NCBI RefSeq assembly: GCF_003584645.1 | Contig: NZ_AP017928.1 | Coordinates: forward strand, 4,664,833-4,728,832 | DNA length: 64,000 nt | Direction: 5' to 3' | Source of the DNA: Methylocaldum marinum | GTDB taxonomy: Bacteria; Pseudomonadota; Gammaproteobacteria; Methylococcales; Methylococcaceae | Shown: positions 27,663 to 35,542 of the stretch, piece after piece | Layout: the number at the start of each line of letters is the position of its first letter | Position numbering within the stretch: the first letter of the stretch is position 1 | The notes under the pieces: generated by a model | Told to the model about the DNA's origin: nothing | Databases searched by the model: none | Seen by the model: the letters and a program-made list of their open reading frames with translations, nothing else | Position numbers and translations under genes: made by a program

Positions 27663-28952
27663 TCAGCCGAGATCGGTCGGTGAAACCAACAGCTTGTCCA
27701 CTCGATTCTTGTCCATATCCACCACCTCGAAGCGAAGATTATTCCATTCGAAGTGGTCGGCTGCGCGGGGGACGTGGCCGAGCTGCAGCATCACGAAACC
27801 GCCTATCGTATGGAAATTGCCCGTCGCCTCGTCCGGCAGTTCTTCCAGGTTGAAGAGCTGTTTGAATTTCGCGGTGCTCAGCATACCATCCAAAAGCCAG
27901 GAGCCGTCGTTACGCTGTATGGCTTCGGGTTCTTCTTCCCACTCGGCCATGGGAATGTCGCCCACGATGGCTTCCATGACATCCTTCAGCGTGACCAGTC
28001 CGGCGACCTCGCCGTACTCGTCCACCACCAAAGCCATGGGGGTTTTGGAGCGCTTGAACTCCTCCAGAAGCTGCATGGGATTGAGAGATTTCGGCACGTA
28101 GCGCGGTGTTTTGAGCAGGCGGTTCAGATCTATGGTTTCGCCGAGCAGGGACTTGGTCAGTAGATCCTTGGCCTGGACGAATCCTATGACATTATCGAGG
28201 CCGTCTTTACATACGGGGATTCTCGAAAATGGACTGTCGGTGATCTTGCGGCGGTTTTCTTCGAAGGAATCCTTGATGTCCAGGTAATAGATATCCATGC
28301 GCGGGGTCATGATCGCGCCCACCCGGAGGGCGTCCAACTGCAGGACGTTCGAGACCATTTCCTGTTCGGACTTGTCGAATACCCCGGCCGCCGTGCCCTG
28401 CTCGATCATGATCTTGATTTCTTTCTCTGTGACCAGCGGTTCCTCGGGTTGTCGCGTTCTCAACAGCCACAGGATGCAATCGGTAGACAGACTCAGGATC
28501 TTGACCAGAGGGAAAGCCACGAGCGAGATGAAGTTCATCGGCCGGGCGATGACCTGGGCAATTTTCTCGGGTTTTTGCAGTGCCAGGCGCTTGGGAACCA
28601 GCTCGCCTATAATCAAGGAAAAATAGGTAATCCCGATGACCACCACTGCCAGCGATAGCCCGCGGCTGTAGGGGGCGAGTTCCGGAAACCGTTCGAGATA
28701 AGCGGCCAGCTCGCCGGAGAGCGCAGCTTCACCGAATGCGCCCATGAGAATCCCGATCAGGGTAATGCCGACCTGAATCGTGGAAAGAAAATGGGAAGGT
28801 TCGTTGGCTAACTGAAGGGCGGCTTTGGCGCCGAAATGGCCTTCCTGGGCGGCTTCTTGCAGACGGGTTTTTCGAGCAGACACTATGGCCATTTCCGACA
28901 TGGCGAACACGCCATTCAACAGAAAAAGAAAGACCAATATGAGAATTTCCAT
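27663..28952 (-). CDS. CorC/HlyC-type CNNM membrane protein with CBS pair
   Basis: 429 residues from the ATG at 28952. Layout: CNNM (DUF21) membrane domain with four hydrophobic segments (about 1-190; MSEMAIVSARKTRL and GITLIGILMGAFGEAAL are typical), a CBS domain pair (about 210-335; VGAIMTPRMDIYYLD) and a CorC_HlyC C-terminal domain. The family is linked to Mg/Co ion handling and resistance. The minus-strand frame is open further upstream to 29147, but that extension is arginine-rich and unlike the family. The gene is monocistronic. Confidence 0.88.
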   Translation of the reverse strand: MEILILVFLFLLNGVFAMSEMAIVSARKTRLQEAAQEGHFGAKAALQLANEPSHFLSTIQVGITLIGILMGAFGEAALSGELAAYLERFPELAPYSRGLSLAVVVIGITYFSLIIGELVPKRLALQKPEKIAQVIARPMNFISLVAFPLVKILSLSTDCILWLLRTRQPEEPLVTEKEIKIMIEQGTAAGVFDKSEQEMVSNVLQLDALRVGAIMTPRMDIYYLDIKDSFEENRRKITDSPFSRIPVCKDGLDNVIGFVQAKDLLTKSLLGETIDLNRLLKTPRYVPKSLNPMQLLEEFKRSKTPMALVVDEYGEVAGLVTLKDVMEAIVGDIPMAEWEEEPEAIQRNDGSWLLDGMLSTAKFKQLFNLEELPDEATGNFHTIGGFVMLQLGHVPRAADHFEWNNLRFEVVDMDKNRVDKLLVSPTDLG

Positions 28953-29291
28953 CAAGCGATAGCGGTAGTTGATGCGGTAAGCTAGAGTAGCGAATAAGAA
29001 AGGACGATGCAAAGAGGTGTCTTCTGGCACCGACACGCTGAAAAATGGATAAGAGAAGACCGGATGGCGTTTGCACGGCTTACGTCGTGTGGTCCGTGCG
29101 GCCTTCTCTTGCAACCCTTTGACAAGGGCAATGGTCGAACGTTGCACGACCCATGGGAGTTGACGGTCCGTCGGGAAGAGTTGAAAACGGCCGTCGGCAG
29201 ACCTATTTCAGAAATAGACATGTCGGGCTCCGGTTACTTGTCGTGCCTGGCATGTGAGTTTCTCTTCGAGTGTGTTTAAGGAGGAAATGCC
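28953..29291. other. Intergenic region between CorC-like and Hsp20 genes
   Basis: 339 bp between divergent genes, so it should hold both promoters. No clear CIRCE element or sigma32 promoter stands out by eye, and no gene is seen. Confidence 0.35.
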
Positions 29292-29798
29292 ATGTCCGAT
29301 AAGCAAGATGTTCCAAAAAAGAAATCTGCCGGCAAAGAAGTGGCGCAACCGCAAGCGGGGCAATTCTTAAGCCCGTTGGACGAGATCGAGCAGTGGTTCG
29401 ACGAGGTGCGGCGCAATTGGATGCAGCCGTTCTTTTTCGGGCGAGCCTGGCCGGAAAGAGAATTCTTCTCTGGCGGGCGTTTGCCTAGAGTGGACGTTGT
29501 CGACCGCGAACAGGATCTGCTGGTTCGTGCCGAGCTGCCTGGTGTCGACAAGGAAAACCTCGACGTCTCGTTGCAGGACAACGTGCTTAACATTCGAGCG
29601 ACGAGCCGACACGAGGAAGAGGAGGAAAAAGGCCAGTTTTATCGGCGCGAGTTGAGCCGGGGAGAGTTCCAGAGAGCCATCCGTCTGCCTTGCCCGGTGG
29701 AAGGCGACAAGGCAAAGGCGAATTTCAAGGACGGCGTGCTCGAGCTGACCATTCCCAAAGTAGCTTCTTCCAAGCGTAAGAGTATTAAAGTCGAATAA
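29292..29798 (+). CDS. Small heat-shock protein (Hsp20/alpha-crystallin)
   Basis: 168 residues. An N-terminal region with WFDEVRRNWMQPFF, then the alpha-crystallin domain (about 68-155): RVDVVDREQDLLVRAELPGVDKENLDVSLQDN and the signature GEFQRAIRLP, closing with GVLELTIPK. These ATP-independent chaperones hold unfolding proteins. AAGGAGG lies before the ATG. A strong hairpin follows the stop, so the gene is a single transcription unit. Confidence 0.93.
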   Translation: MSDKQDVPKKKSAGKEVAQPQAGQFLSPLDEIEQWFDEVRRNWMQPFFFGRAWPEREFFSGGRLPRVDVVDREQDLLVRAELPGVDKENLDVSLQDNVLNIRATSRHEEEEEKGQFYRRELSRGEFQRAIRLPCPVEGDKAKANFKDGVLELTIPKVASSKRKSIKVE

Positions 29799-29805
29799 GT
29801 TTTCG

Positions 29806-29837
29806 GGGCCGTGGGCTTATTTCCCACGGCCCATTTT
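29806..29837 (+). terminator. Terminator of the Hsp20 gene
   Basis: GGGCCGTGGG (29806-29815) pairs perfectly with CCCACGGCCC (29823-29832), seven-base loop, then ATTTTA. It ends exactly where the MITE-like element begins (29838). Confidence 0.7.
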
Positions 29838-29948
29838 AGGAAGCTCTGATTAAGTCTCCAGTTCGGCGAAGCGATTGTGCAACTGATTGATCCAACAGGC
29901 CCTCACCCAACCCTCTCCCAGAGGGAGAGGGCTTATTCAGAGCTTCCT
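29838..29948. mobile_element. MITE-like element A with AGGAAGCTCTGATTAAG ends
   Basis: 111 bp. Left end AGGAAGCTCTGATTAAG (29838-29854) and right end CTTATTCAGAGCTTCCT (29932-29948) are inverted with one mismatch in 17. The interior has GTCTCCAGTTCGGCGAAGC, GATTGATCCAACAGGCCC and the palindrome CCCTCTCCCAGAGGGAGAGGG. The left ~70 bp is shared with the reverse complement of 53170-53247, and the ends with 43135-43331 and 42311-42328. No coding capacity. Confidence 0.75.
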
Positions 29949-29950
29949 TT

Positions 29951-30634
29951 ATGTGCCGGACCAGCCTGATGCGATCACCGTTTTCACCGCTCTATTTCTT
30001 GTTTTTTTTGGGCTTGCTGCTGTGGGTCATCTTCAGCATCAAGCTGGGCTTGATTACCTTGACCTTCCGGAAGCTCGGTCTGGATCCCGAATCGGCGCTG
30101 ACGCTGCTGATCACATCCCTGCTCGGGAGCGCCGTCAATCTACCTCTGTTTACGCTGCGTGTGTCCGCTCCACAGCCGCCGGTCGAAAGAGCGGGATACG
30201 GTCTGCTGCGCCGCCCGCCGGTACCATTTACCGGCCGTACGCAGGTCGCGGTAAACGTGGGCGGCTGTTTGGTCCCGGTGCTGTTCTCGCTATACCTGGT
30301 GAAAACCTATGGTGTCCCGCCCTTGCACATTCTTGCGGCTACGGCATTCGTCACTTTCGTGAGCTATTTGATGAGCCGGCCCATTCCAGGCGTCGGCATA
30401 GGCATGCCGATCCTGGTAGCCCCCCTCTCGGCGGCGCTGGCCGCCATTTTTCTGGGAGAAGATTTTCGCGCACCGCTCGCTTACATATCGGGGTCCCTGG
30501 GAGTTCTGATCGGAGCCGATCTCCTGCGCTTGAAGGACATCCGCCGCATGGCGGCTCCGATCGCATCCATCGGGGGCGCCGGAACCTTTGATGGCATTTT
30601 CATCACCGGCCTGGTGGCGGTGCTGTTGAGCTGA
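29951..30634 (+). CDS. DUF1614 family membrane protein
   Basis: 227 residues from ATG 29951, or 221 from ATG 29969, which fits the hydrophobic start MRSPFSPLYFLFFL better. About seven membrane helices. The middle has RRPPVPFTGRTQVAVNVGGCLVPVLFSLYL and the end GGAGTFDGIFITGLVAVLLS, the features of DUF1614 proteins, whose function is not established. The MITE-like element ends two bases before the first ATG, so it supplies or disrupts the upstream signals. A CDP-alcohol-synthase-like gene follows 56 bp downstream. Confidence 0.8.
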   Translation: MCRTSLMRSPFSPLYFLFFLGLLLWVIFSIKLGLITLTFRKLGLDPESALTLLITSLLGSAVNLPLFTLRVSAPQPPVERAGYGLLRRPPVPFTGRTQVAVNVGGCLVPVLFSLYLVKTYGVPPLHILAATAFVTFVSYLMSRPIPGVGIGMPILVAPLSAALAAIFLGEDFRAPLAYISGSLGVLIGADLLRLKDIRRMAAPIASIGGAGTFDGIFITGLVAVLLS

Positions 30635-30690
30635 AGCGACAGGGTTCCGGGATCTCGGTATCAATTTTTGGGCGGCCGATCAAGAAAACA

Positions 30691-31170
30691 ATGCTGGCAT
30701 TCAAACTTCTGTTCCTGCTAATGGCGGCAAACGGTGCTCCGATATTGGTCAACAAAGGCCTGGGTGAGCGCTTGGCGTGGCCCATAGACGGCGGTGCGCG
30801 CTTTATCGATCGGCGTCCGTTGTTCGGCTCGTCCAAGACCTGGCGAGGATTGATTACCGCGATTCCGGTTACCGGCGTGGCTGCCGTGGGAGTCGGACTA
30901 CCGTTCGAACTGGGTCTTTGCGTAGGGGCTGCGGCCATGCTGGGTGATCTCTTTTCCAGCTTCATCAAGAGGCGTCTCGGCGTTCCGGCGAGCGGCATGG
31001 CGCTGGGACTGGATCAAATTCCGGAGTCTTTGTTCCCGCTACTTGCCGTGCGCGTCGAGCTGGGTCTGGAACTCATCCAGATCGCCGGCCTGGTCGCCGG
31101 CTTCGTGTTCCTGGAACTCGTCGTCTCGCGCATCCTGTTTCAGCTCAGAATACGCGAGCAGCCCTATTAG
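30691..31170 (+). CDS. CDP-archaeol-synthase-like (CarS/DUF46) membrane protein
   Basis: 159 residues with about five membrane helices. Motifs of the CarS/CdsA-like group: FIDRRPLFGSSKTWRG (about 37-52), GDLFSSFIKRRLG and GLDQIPES, which hold the conserved Asp, Lys and Arg residues for CTP and lipid phosphate. In archaea CarS joins CTP to unsaturated archaetidic acid; bacterial members are uncharacterised and may activate another lipid phosphate. It follows the DUF1614 gene on the same strand and is convergent with, and overlaps by four bases, the metallophosphoesterase gene. Confidence 0.8.
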   Translation: MLAFKLLFLLMAANGAPILVNKGLGERLAWPIDGGARFIDRRPLFGSSKTWRGLITAIPVTGVAAVGVGLPFELGLCVGAAAMLGDLFSSFIKRRLGVPASGMALGLDQIPESLFPLLAVRVELGLELIQIAGLVAGFVFLELVVSRILFQLRIREQPY

Positions 31171-32222
31171 ATCGAGCGCAGACGGTGCAGGGTTATCTCG
31201 GGCGGGCAGTTCAGGCGTACATCCACGATGCTGACACCACTGCCGGCCGATGTATAACCCTGCAGGGAGTGATAACGCCAGTATCCGTTGCAGAATGCTC
31301 TCGGGGCGTTGGCGTTGAGCATTAAGGGAATGGGGCCGGGCAGGCAGATCTGGCCACCGTGGGTATGGCCGCTCAGCATGACGTCGAAATTTGCGTAGGC
31401 CGCATGCCGGTACATTTCCGGCGAATGCGACAGCAGAATGGAAACGGCGTCTTCGGGAATCTGGTCGGTCGCTTTTTCGAGATTGTCGGCTCGGTAGTAA
31501 TGAGGGTCGTCGATACCGGCGAGATGGATGGTTGCATCGCCTCGGGTAAGCGCTATGGACTCGTTCAGCAGCATCTGAATTCCGAGATTTTCGAACTCAG
31601 GCGCCATGCGGATCGTGTCGTGATTGCCCAGAACGCCGTAGATCTGTCCTTTCAGGAACGGACGAACCATTTGCATGGCGGCAACGGCCGGTTGATACGG
31701 GCCAAAGGTCTTTGCCCGGAAATCGCCGGTAAGAACGCAGATGTCGTAGTCATCGATTCGGTTCAAGGCATCGATGAGCGCCGTGGGAATGTCCTCCGAG
31801 ATATCCAGGTGAAGATCGGTGATGTGCAGCAGGGTAAAACCGTCGAACTCCCGAGGAAGCCCTTCCAGCTTGAATTCGTTATGGCGGACCTCTATGGTCC
31901 GGGCATTTTCGCGGCCCCGGTTATGCAGCCATAGAAGTCGAAGGATATGGCGGATCAGGCCATGAACGGAATACCAGTTTTCAATGTGGAAAAAAGTGCG
32001 CCCCTGTCCGAATACCCGGGCCTCGAAATCATGTTCTATGCCCAGTCGTTGGTTGAGGTGGCAGCGCCCTACCCGCCGTTCCAGCCGTCCATAGGTCTCC
32101 GAATCGATAGGCGGACAACGAAGGTGGGGTAGAGAGCCGGGTTTTGGCGCGAGCTGCGCCTCCCCGGCCGCATGCAGTGGCGGAAAGGGCAAGCGCTGGC
32201 CCGGCGGCGGTGTGGGTTGCAT
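31167..32222 (-). CDS. Metallophosphoesterase (YkuE-like)
   Basis: 351 residues from the ATG at 32222, five bases after the stop of the upstream gene; a TTG at 32231 would add three residues. The calcineurin-like domain (about 125-340) has all five metal motifs: HITDLHLD, LTGDF, GNHD, LSHSPE and SGHTHGGQ. The N-terminal ~120 residues, with a short hydrophobic LIRHILRLLWLH, may anchor the protein. YkuE-like enzymes hydrolyse phosphoesters, some on lipid precursors, which would fit the CarS-like neighbour, but the substrate is unknown. Confidence 0.85.
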   Translation of the reverse strand: MQPTPPPGQRLPFPPLHAAGEAQLAPKPGSLPHLRCPPIDSETYGRLERRVGRCHLNQRLGIEHDFEARVFGQGRTFFHIENWYSVHGLIRHILRLLWLHNRGRENARTIEVRHNEFKLEGLPREFDGFTLLHITDLHLDISEDIPTALIDALNRIDDYDICVLTGDFRAKTFGPYQPAVAAMQMVRPFLKGQIYGVLGNHDTIRMAPEFENLGIQMLLNESIALTRGDATIHLAGIDDPHYYRADNLEKATDQIPEDAVSILLSHSPEMYRHAAYANFDVMLSGHTHGGQICLPGPIPLMLNANAPRAFCNGYWRYHSLQGYTSAGSGVSIVDVRLNCPPEITLHRLRSI

Positions 32223-32227
32223 ACGTG

Positions 32228-32536
32228 TCAAGGCATCACGTGATTCAAGAGCTTGGCCAGCTTGCCGACGGCGTCGAAAACGACCGGAACGGCTTCGTTC
32301 AGGCGGGACGGTTCCTTGGCGGCCTTTTCGACGCGCGCCGCCGCCTGGCTCATGGCTTGAACCGCCTGCTGATAGGCCGGCGACGAACTGCTTACGCTGA
32401 GATTGACTAGGTCGATTTTCTGCTGAAATAGTTGATCAAGCAACTCGTCTACCTGATCGGCTTCAGGCAGCTTTTGTTCGCTCAGAGTTTCCAAGGCGCG
32501 AATCGTACGTTGCAGGTTCTGAATAAGACTTTCCAT
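32228..32536 (-). CDS. Helical hypothetical protein (102 aa)
   Basis: 102 residues from the ATG at 32536, with GAAGG eight bases upstream. The sequence is almost wholly amphipathic helix with heptad character (LQRTIRALETLSEQKLPEAD, AVQAMSQAAARVEKAAKEP) and no membrane segment; it might be a phasin-like or coiled-coil protein. I recognise no family. It is in an operon with the metallophosphoesterase gene five bases downstream. Confidence 0.6.
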   Translation of the reverse strand: MESLIQNLQRTIRALETLSEQKLPEADQVDELLDQLFQQKIDLVNLSVSSSSPAYQQAVQAMSQAAARVEKAAKEPSRLNEAVPVVFDAVGKLAKLLNHVMP

Positions 32537-32688
32537 TTTTACACCTTCACGAGCGATTGTTTTACGAAAACTGCACGAACTCACGGGGAGTTCGTCCGGA
32601 ACTGGGTGTATTCATTCTCTTGCCGTATTCGTGTTAACTATTTTCGCTTAATCCGCCTTAATAAAAAAATACGCTAACAGAGCTTTCC

Positions 32689-33045
32689 ATGAACATCGCA
32701 GCGATACAACAGGCTTTACGAGAGTTCGCCGACGAAAGAGACTGGGACCAATTCCACAGTCCGAAAAATCTCGCGATTGCTCTTGCCGTCGAGGCCGCCG
32801 AACTGCTGGAACGTTTTCAATGGCTTAAGGACAGCGAGTCGTATCGTCTGTCTGAGAAGCCCGAGGATTACCGGGCGGTGAGGGAGGAAGTCGCGGACGT
32901 TCTGATCTATTTGTTGAGGCTGGCCGACCGGCTGAGCATCGATCTGGAGGAGGCGGTGTGTGAAAAGATGCGGAAAAATGCCGAGAAGTATCCCGTCGAA
33001 TTGGCCAAGGGAAATGCGGTGAAATACAATCGGCGCGAACCATGA
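32689..33045 (+). CDS. MazG-like nucleotide pyrophosphohydrolase
   Basis: 118 residues, single-domain all-alpha NTP pyrophosphatase like RS21-C6/dCTPase. IALAVEAAELLERFQW gives the E-x-x-E metal site and VREEVADVLIYLLRLAD the E-x-x-D site; EKMRKNAEKYP is the usual end. Such enzymes remove non-canonical or surplus dNTPs to monophosphates. It stands alone, divergent from the 102-residue protein gene. Confidence 0.9.
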   Translation: MNIAAIQQALREFADERDWDQFHSPKNLAIALAVEAAELLERFQWLKDSESYRLSEKPEDYRAVREEVADVLIYLLRLADRLSIDLEEAVCEKMRKNAEKYPVELAKGNAVKYNRREP

Positions 33046-33097
33046 TCCCGAAGACGGCAGGAGACCGCTTAGCGCTTATTCCGGGCAGGCCATGAAA

Positions 33098-33147
33098 GCC
33101 CTTCGACCGGCTCAGGACGGGCGCTTCGACACGCTCGGGGCGAGCGG
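33098..33147. repeat. CCCTTCGAC...CTCAGG-type repeat pair
   Basis: Two imperfect copies in tandem: CCCTTCGACCGGCTCAGG and CTTCGACACGCTCGGGGC, each a short hairpin. Same family as in the MITE-like elements and at 18985, 53293 and 60822. It lies in the 200-bp space before hflD, where no other feature is seen. Confidence 0.65.
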
Positions 33148-33245
33148 CCTGCGGGAATGGCTCCAAACTACGGTACAAAAATTCATATGAATCCTGATTA
33201 TTCGACCGTTTACCCCTATCACCGTGAATTGAGCAGCGGTCTGTC

Positions 33246-33875
33246 ATGACAAGAATCTTACGCAATCAAGTGATCGCTTTGGCCGGCCTATCCCAGGCGG
33301 TCTACCTCGTGCAGCACATCGCCAAGTCGGGAACGGCCGACCGCGAGGACATGGAAGCCAGCATCGGCAGCGTGCTCAGGATCGATTCGGCGGAGGTGGT
33401 GGATGTATACGGCGGGCTGCACCGTGTCATGACGGGACTCAGGCAGATCGAGAAACAGTTGGGCGGTCCCGACGTCGTCGATCCGGAGCAGGCTCGCTAT
33501 GCCTCGACGCTACTTTTTCTCGAACGCAGGCTTATGAAACAGCCGCGCATGCTCGACGTGATTCGCTCAGGGATGGAAAAAGCCTCGGCCCTGGCGGAAC
33601 AGCAAGGTGTCCTGGACGAAGAGGTGCTCGCTACGCTCGCCGATTCCTACCAGCAGACCGTCAGCCAGCTGCGGCCGAGGATAATGGTGACCGGCGAGCA
33701 GATGTATCTGTCCGATCCGGAGAACGGCAACAGGATTCGTTCGCTTTTGCTGGCCGGAATCCGCTCGGCGGTCCTGTGGCGGAAATGCGGCGGCAGCCGA
33801 TGGAAATTGCTATTCCTTCGTCCGAAGCTCCAAAAGGAGGCGAAGCAGCTCCTGGAGTCGCTCAGTCATACTTGA
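33246..33875 (+). CDS. hflD: High-frequency-lysogenization protein HflD homologue
   Basis: 209 residues, all-helical. The start RNQVIALAGLSQAVYLVQHIAKSG and MVTGEQMYLSDPENGNRIRSLLLAGIRSAVLWRKCGGSRWKLLFLR at the end are diagnostic of HflD, a membrane-associated protein confined mainly to gammaproteobacteria; in E. coli it interacts with phage lambda CII. It usually neighbours mnmA and purB; here it does not. Convergent with the pterin dehydratase gene, with a 14-bp overlap at the 3' ends. Confidence 0.9.
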   Translation: MTRILRNQVIALAGLSQAVYLVQHIAKSGTADREDMEASIGSVLRIDSAEVVDVYGGLHRVMTGLRQIEKQLGGPDVVDPEQARYASTLLFLERRLMKQPRMLDVIRSGMEKASALAEQQGVLDEEVLATLADSYQQTVSQLRPRIMVTGEQMYLSDPENGNRIRSLLLAGIRSAVLWRKCGGSRWKLLFLRPKLQKEAKQLLESLSHT

Positions 33876-34239
33876 GATATCTGAAGCGTGGATCGTCCGG
33901 CGTGCCTTCCAGGATACCGCCGGTTTCCGAGTCCGGACGCCACTGGACGACCTCCTCGATCTTTTTTGCCAGAGCGAAATCCTTGTCCGTTATGCCCTTC
34001 GCCGTGTGTGTCATCAGCTTGACGATGACGAAGGCATAGGAAACGGTCAAATCGGGGTGATGCCAGGCGGCTTCCGCCAGATGCCCGACCGTATTCACCA
34101 CCATCAGTGTGGCTTTCCAACCGTGGGTCTTGAACTTGCGGCGTATCCAGCCGTTCTCGTAATACCACTGCGGAAGCTCCTGTTTCAGGCGCTGTTCGAT
34201 CTCTTCCTGGGAATAGGCCTTTTCCTCTTTGCGAGTCAT
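33862..34239 (-). CDS. Pterin-4a-carbinolamine dehydratase-like protein
   Basis: 125 residues from the ATG at 34239, which has GGAGG in front. The PCD fold shows WYYENGWIRRKFKTHGWKATLMVVNTVG, the catalytic HHPDLTVSYAFV and LMTHTAKGITDKDFALAKKI. PhhB-type enzymes recycle tetrahydrobiopterin for aromatic amino-acid hydroxylases and also occur in organisms without a hydroxylase, where they serve molybdopterin or another pterin. The ~25-residue C-terminal tail (GGILEGTPDDPRFRYLKY) is longer than the basic family fold. No hydroxylase gene nearby. Confidence 0.87.
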   Translation of the reverse strand: MTRKEEKAYSQEEIEQRLKQELPQWYYENGWIRRKFKTHGWKATLMVVNTVGHLAEAAWHHPDLTVSYAFVIVKLMTHTAKGITDKDFALAKKIEEVVQWRPDSETGGILEGTPDDPRFRYLKYD

Positions 34240-34458
34240 GGGAAATTCCTCCGGGCACGAATGTCGACCAATCACTGAGCTTGTTGTTCGCGAGGCGGCT
34301 TGTCAAGGCCGATTCGATTGCTGCGAGGCCGTTCGGGCGTATCCATTTCCGGTCCGCATTGACCCCGTTGTCGGCGGGAATTAACCTTGCCTCAGCGGTT
34401 CTTCGGAAATCAGAAGATTTCCGCCTGTTGGCAGGAAGGTCGGAAGCAGGAGAAGACG

Positions 34459-35424
34459 ATGGGTTCACAGGGGCGAATTCTGGTGACCGGTGCACTCGGT
34501 CAAATCGGTTCGGAATTGGTTCCGGCATTGAAGGCCCGATACGGAGAGGATCGCGTGGTGGCGGCCGATATCCGCATGCCTCCTGCCGGAGCCGGCGACG
34601 GCCTGTTCGAACATCTCGACTGTACCCAGTTGCGCCAGATTCAGGATGTGGTGCACCGCTACCGGATCGAGACCGTGTATCACCTGGCGGCGGTTCTTTC
34701 CGCGCTGGCCGAAGACCGGCCGCAAGTGGCCTGGAACGTCAATATGGGCGGTCTGTATCGCATGCTGGAGGTTGCCCGCCAATACCGGTGCGCCGTGTTC
34801 TTTCCGAGTTCGATCGGCGCGTTCGGACCGACCACGCCACGAGAGCAAACGCCTCAAGACACCATCCAGCGTCCGACCACCATCTACGGCATCACCAAAC
34901 TGACCGGCGAATTGCTCTGCGACTATTATTTTCACCGGTTCGGCGTGGATGCTCGAGGTTTGCGCTTGCCCGGGATCATTTCCTATCGGACGCCGCCCGG
35001 CGGCGGAACCACCGACTACGCCGTGGAGATCTTCTATCAGGCGATCCGCTATCGGCATTACACTTGTTTCCTCCGGGCCGACACTCGTCTCGACATGATG
35101 TACATGCCCGACGCGATTCGCGCCATGATGGCGCTGATGGAAGCCGACGCCGTCGGGCTGAAGCACCGCAATGCGTTCAACGTGACCGCCATGAGTTTTA
35201 CCCCGAGCGAATTGGCCGCGGAGATTCGGAAAACGATTCCGGATTTCGCGATCGATTACGACGCGGACCCCGTGCGTCAAGCCATTGCCGATTCCTGGCC
35301 CCAGTCCCTGGACGACAGCGCGGCGCGGCTGGAATGGGGCTGGACGCCGCATTTCGACATAACGCGTATGACCAGCGACATGCTCGAAAAAATTCGAGCC
35401 AAACTGCAAGGCACATTACGCTAG
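34459..35424 (+). CDS. L-threonine 3-dehydrogenase, short-chain (epimerase-like) type
   Basis: 321 residues from the ATG at 34459 (GGAG upstream). Extended SDR: NAD-binding VTGALGQIGSEL (about 9-20), HLAAVLSALAE, and the catalytic pair in TIYGITKLTGE (Tyr and Lys). LPGIISYRTPPGGGTTDYAVEIF matches the threonine-dehydrogenase-like SDR branch rather than sugar epimerases. A KBL-like gene follows 118 bp on, which supports the role: threonine to 2-amino-3-ketobutyrate, then cleavage to glycine and acetyl-CoA. Confidence 0.83.
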   Translation: MGSQGRILVTGALGQIGSELVPALKARYGEDRVVAADIRMPPAGAGDGLFEHLDCTQLRQIQDVVHRYRIETVYHLAAVLSALAEDRPQVAWNVNMGGLYRMLEVARQYRCAVFFPSSIGAFGPTTPREQTPQDTIQRPTTIYGITKLTGELLCDYYFHRFGVDARGLRLPGIISYRTPPGGGTTDYAVEIFYQAIRYRHYTCFLRADTRLDMMYMPDAIRAMMALMEADAVGLKHRNAFNVTAMSFTPSELAAEIRKTIPDFAIDYDADPVRQAIADSWPQSLDDSAARLEWGWTPHFDITRMTSDMLEKIRAKLQGTLR

Positions 35425-35542
35425 AAACGGCGACCGACCGTACCCATGGATCAGCACGCTTCCGTGAAATTCGTCTGTTTCGGCTCCCATAGCCACCGGT
35501 TTGCCGTTATCAAGCTCAACCGTTCAGCGATGAGGTGAATTT

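Noticed and set aside
29007-29279. 90-codon frame before the Hsp20 gene
   Set aside because: No ribosome binding site or family; lies in the divergent promoter region.
31167-32231. TTG start at 32231 for the metallophosphoesterase
   Set aside because: An ATG at 32222, just after the upstream stop, is a simpler start.
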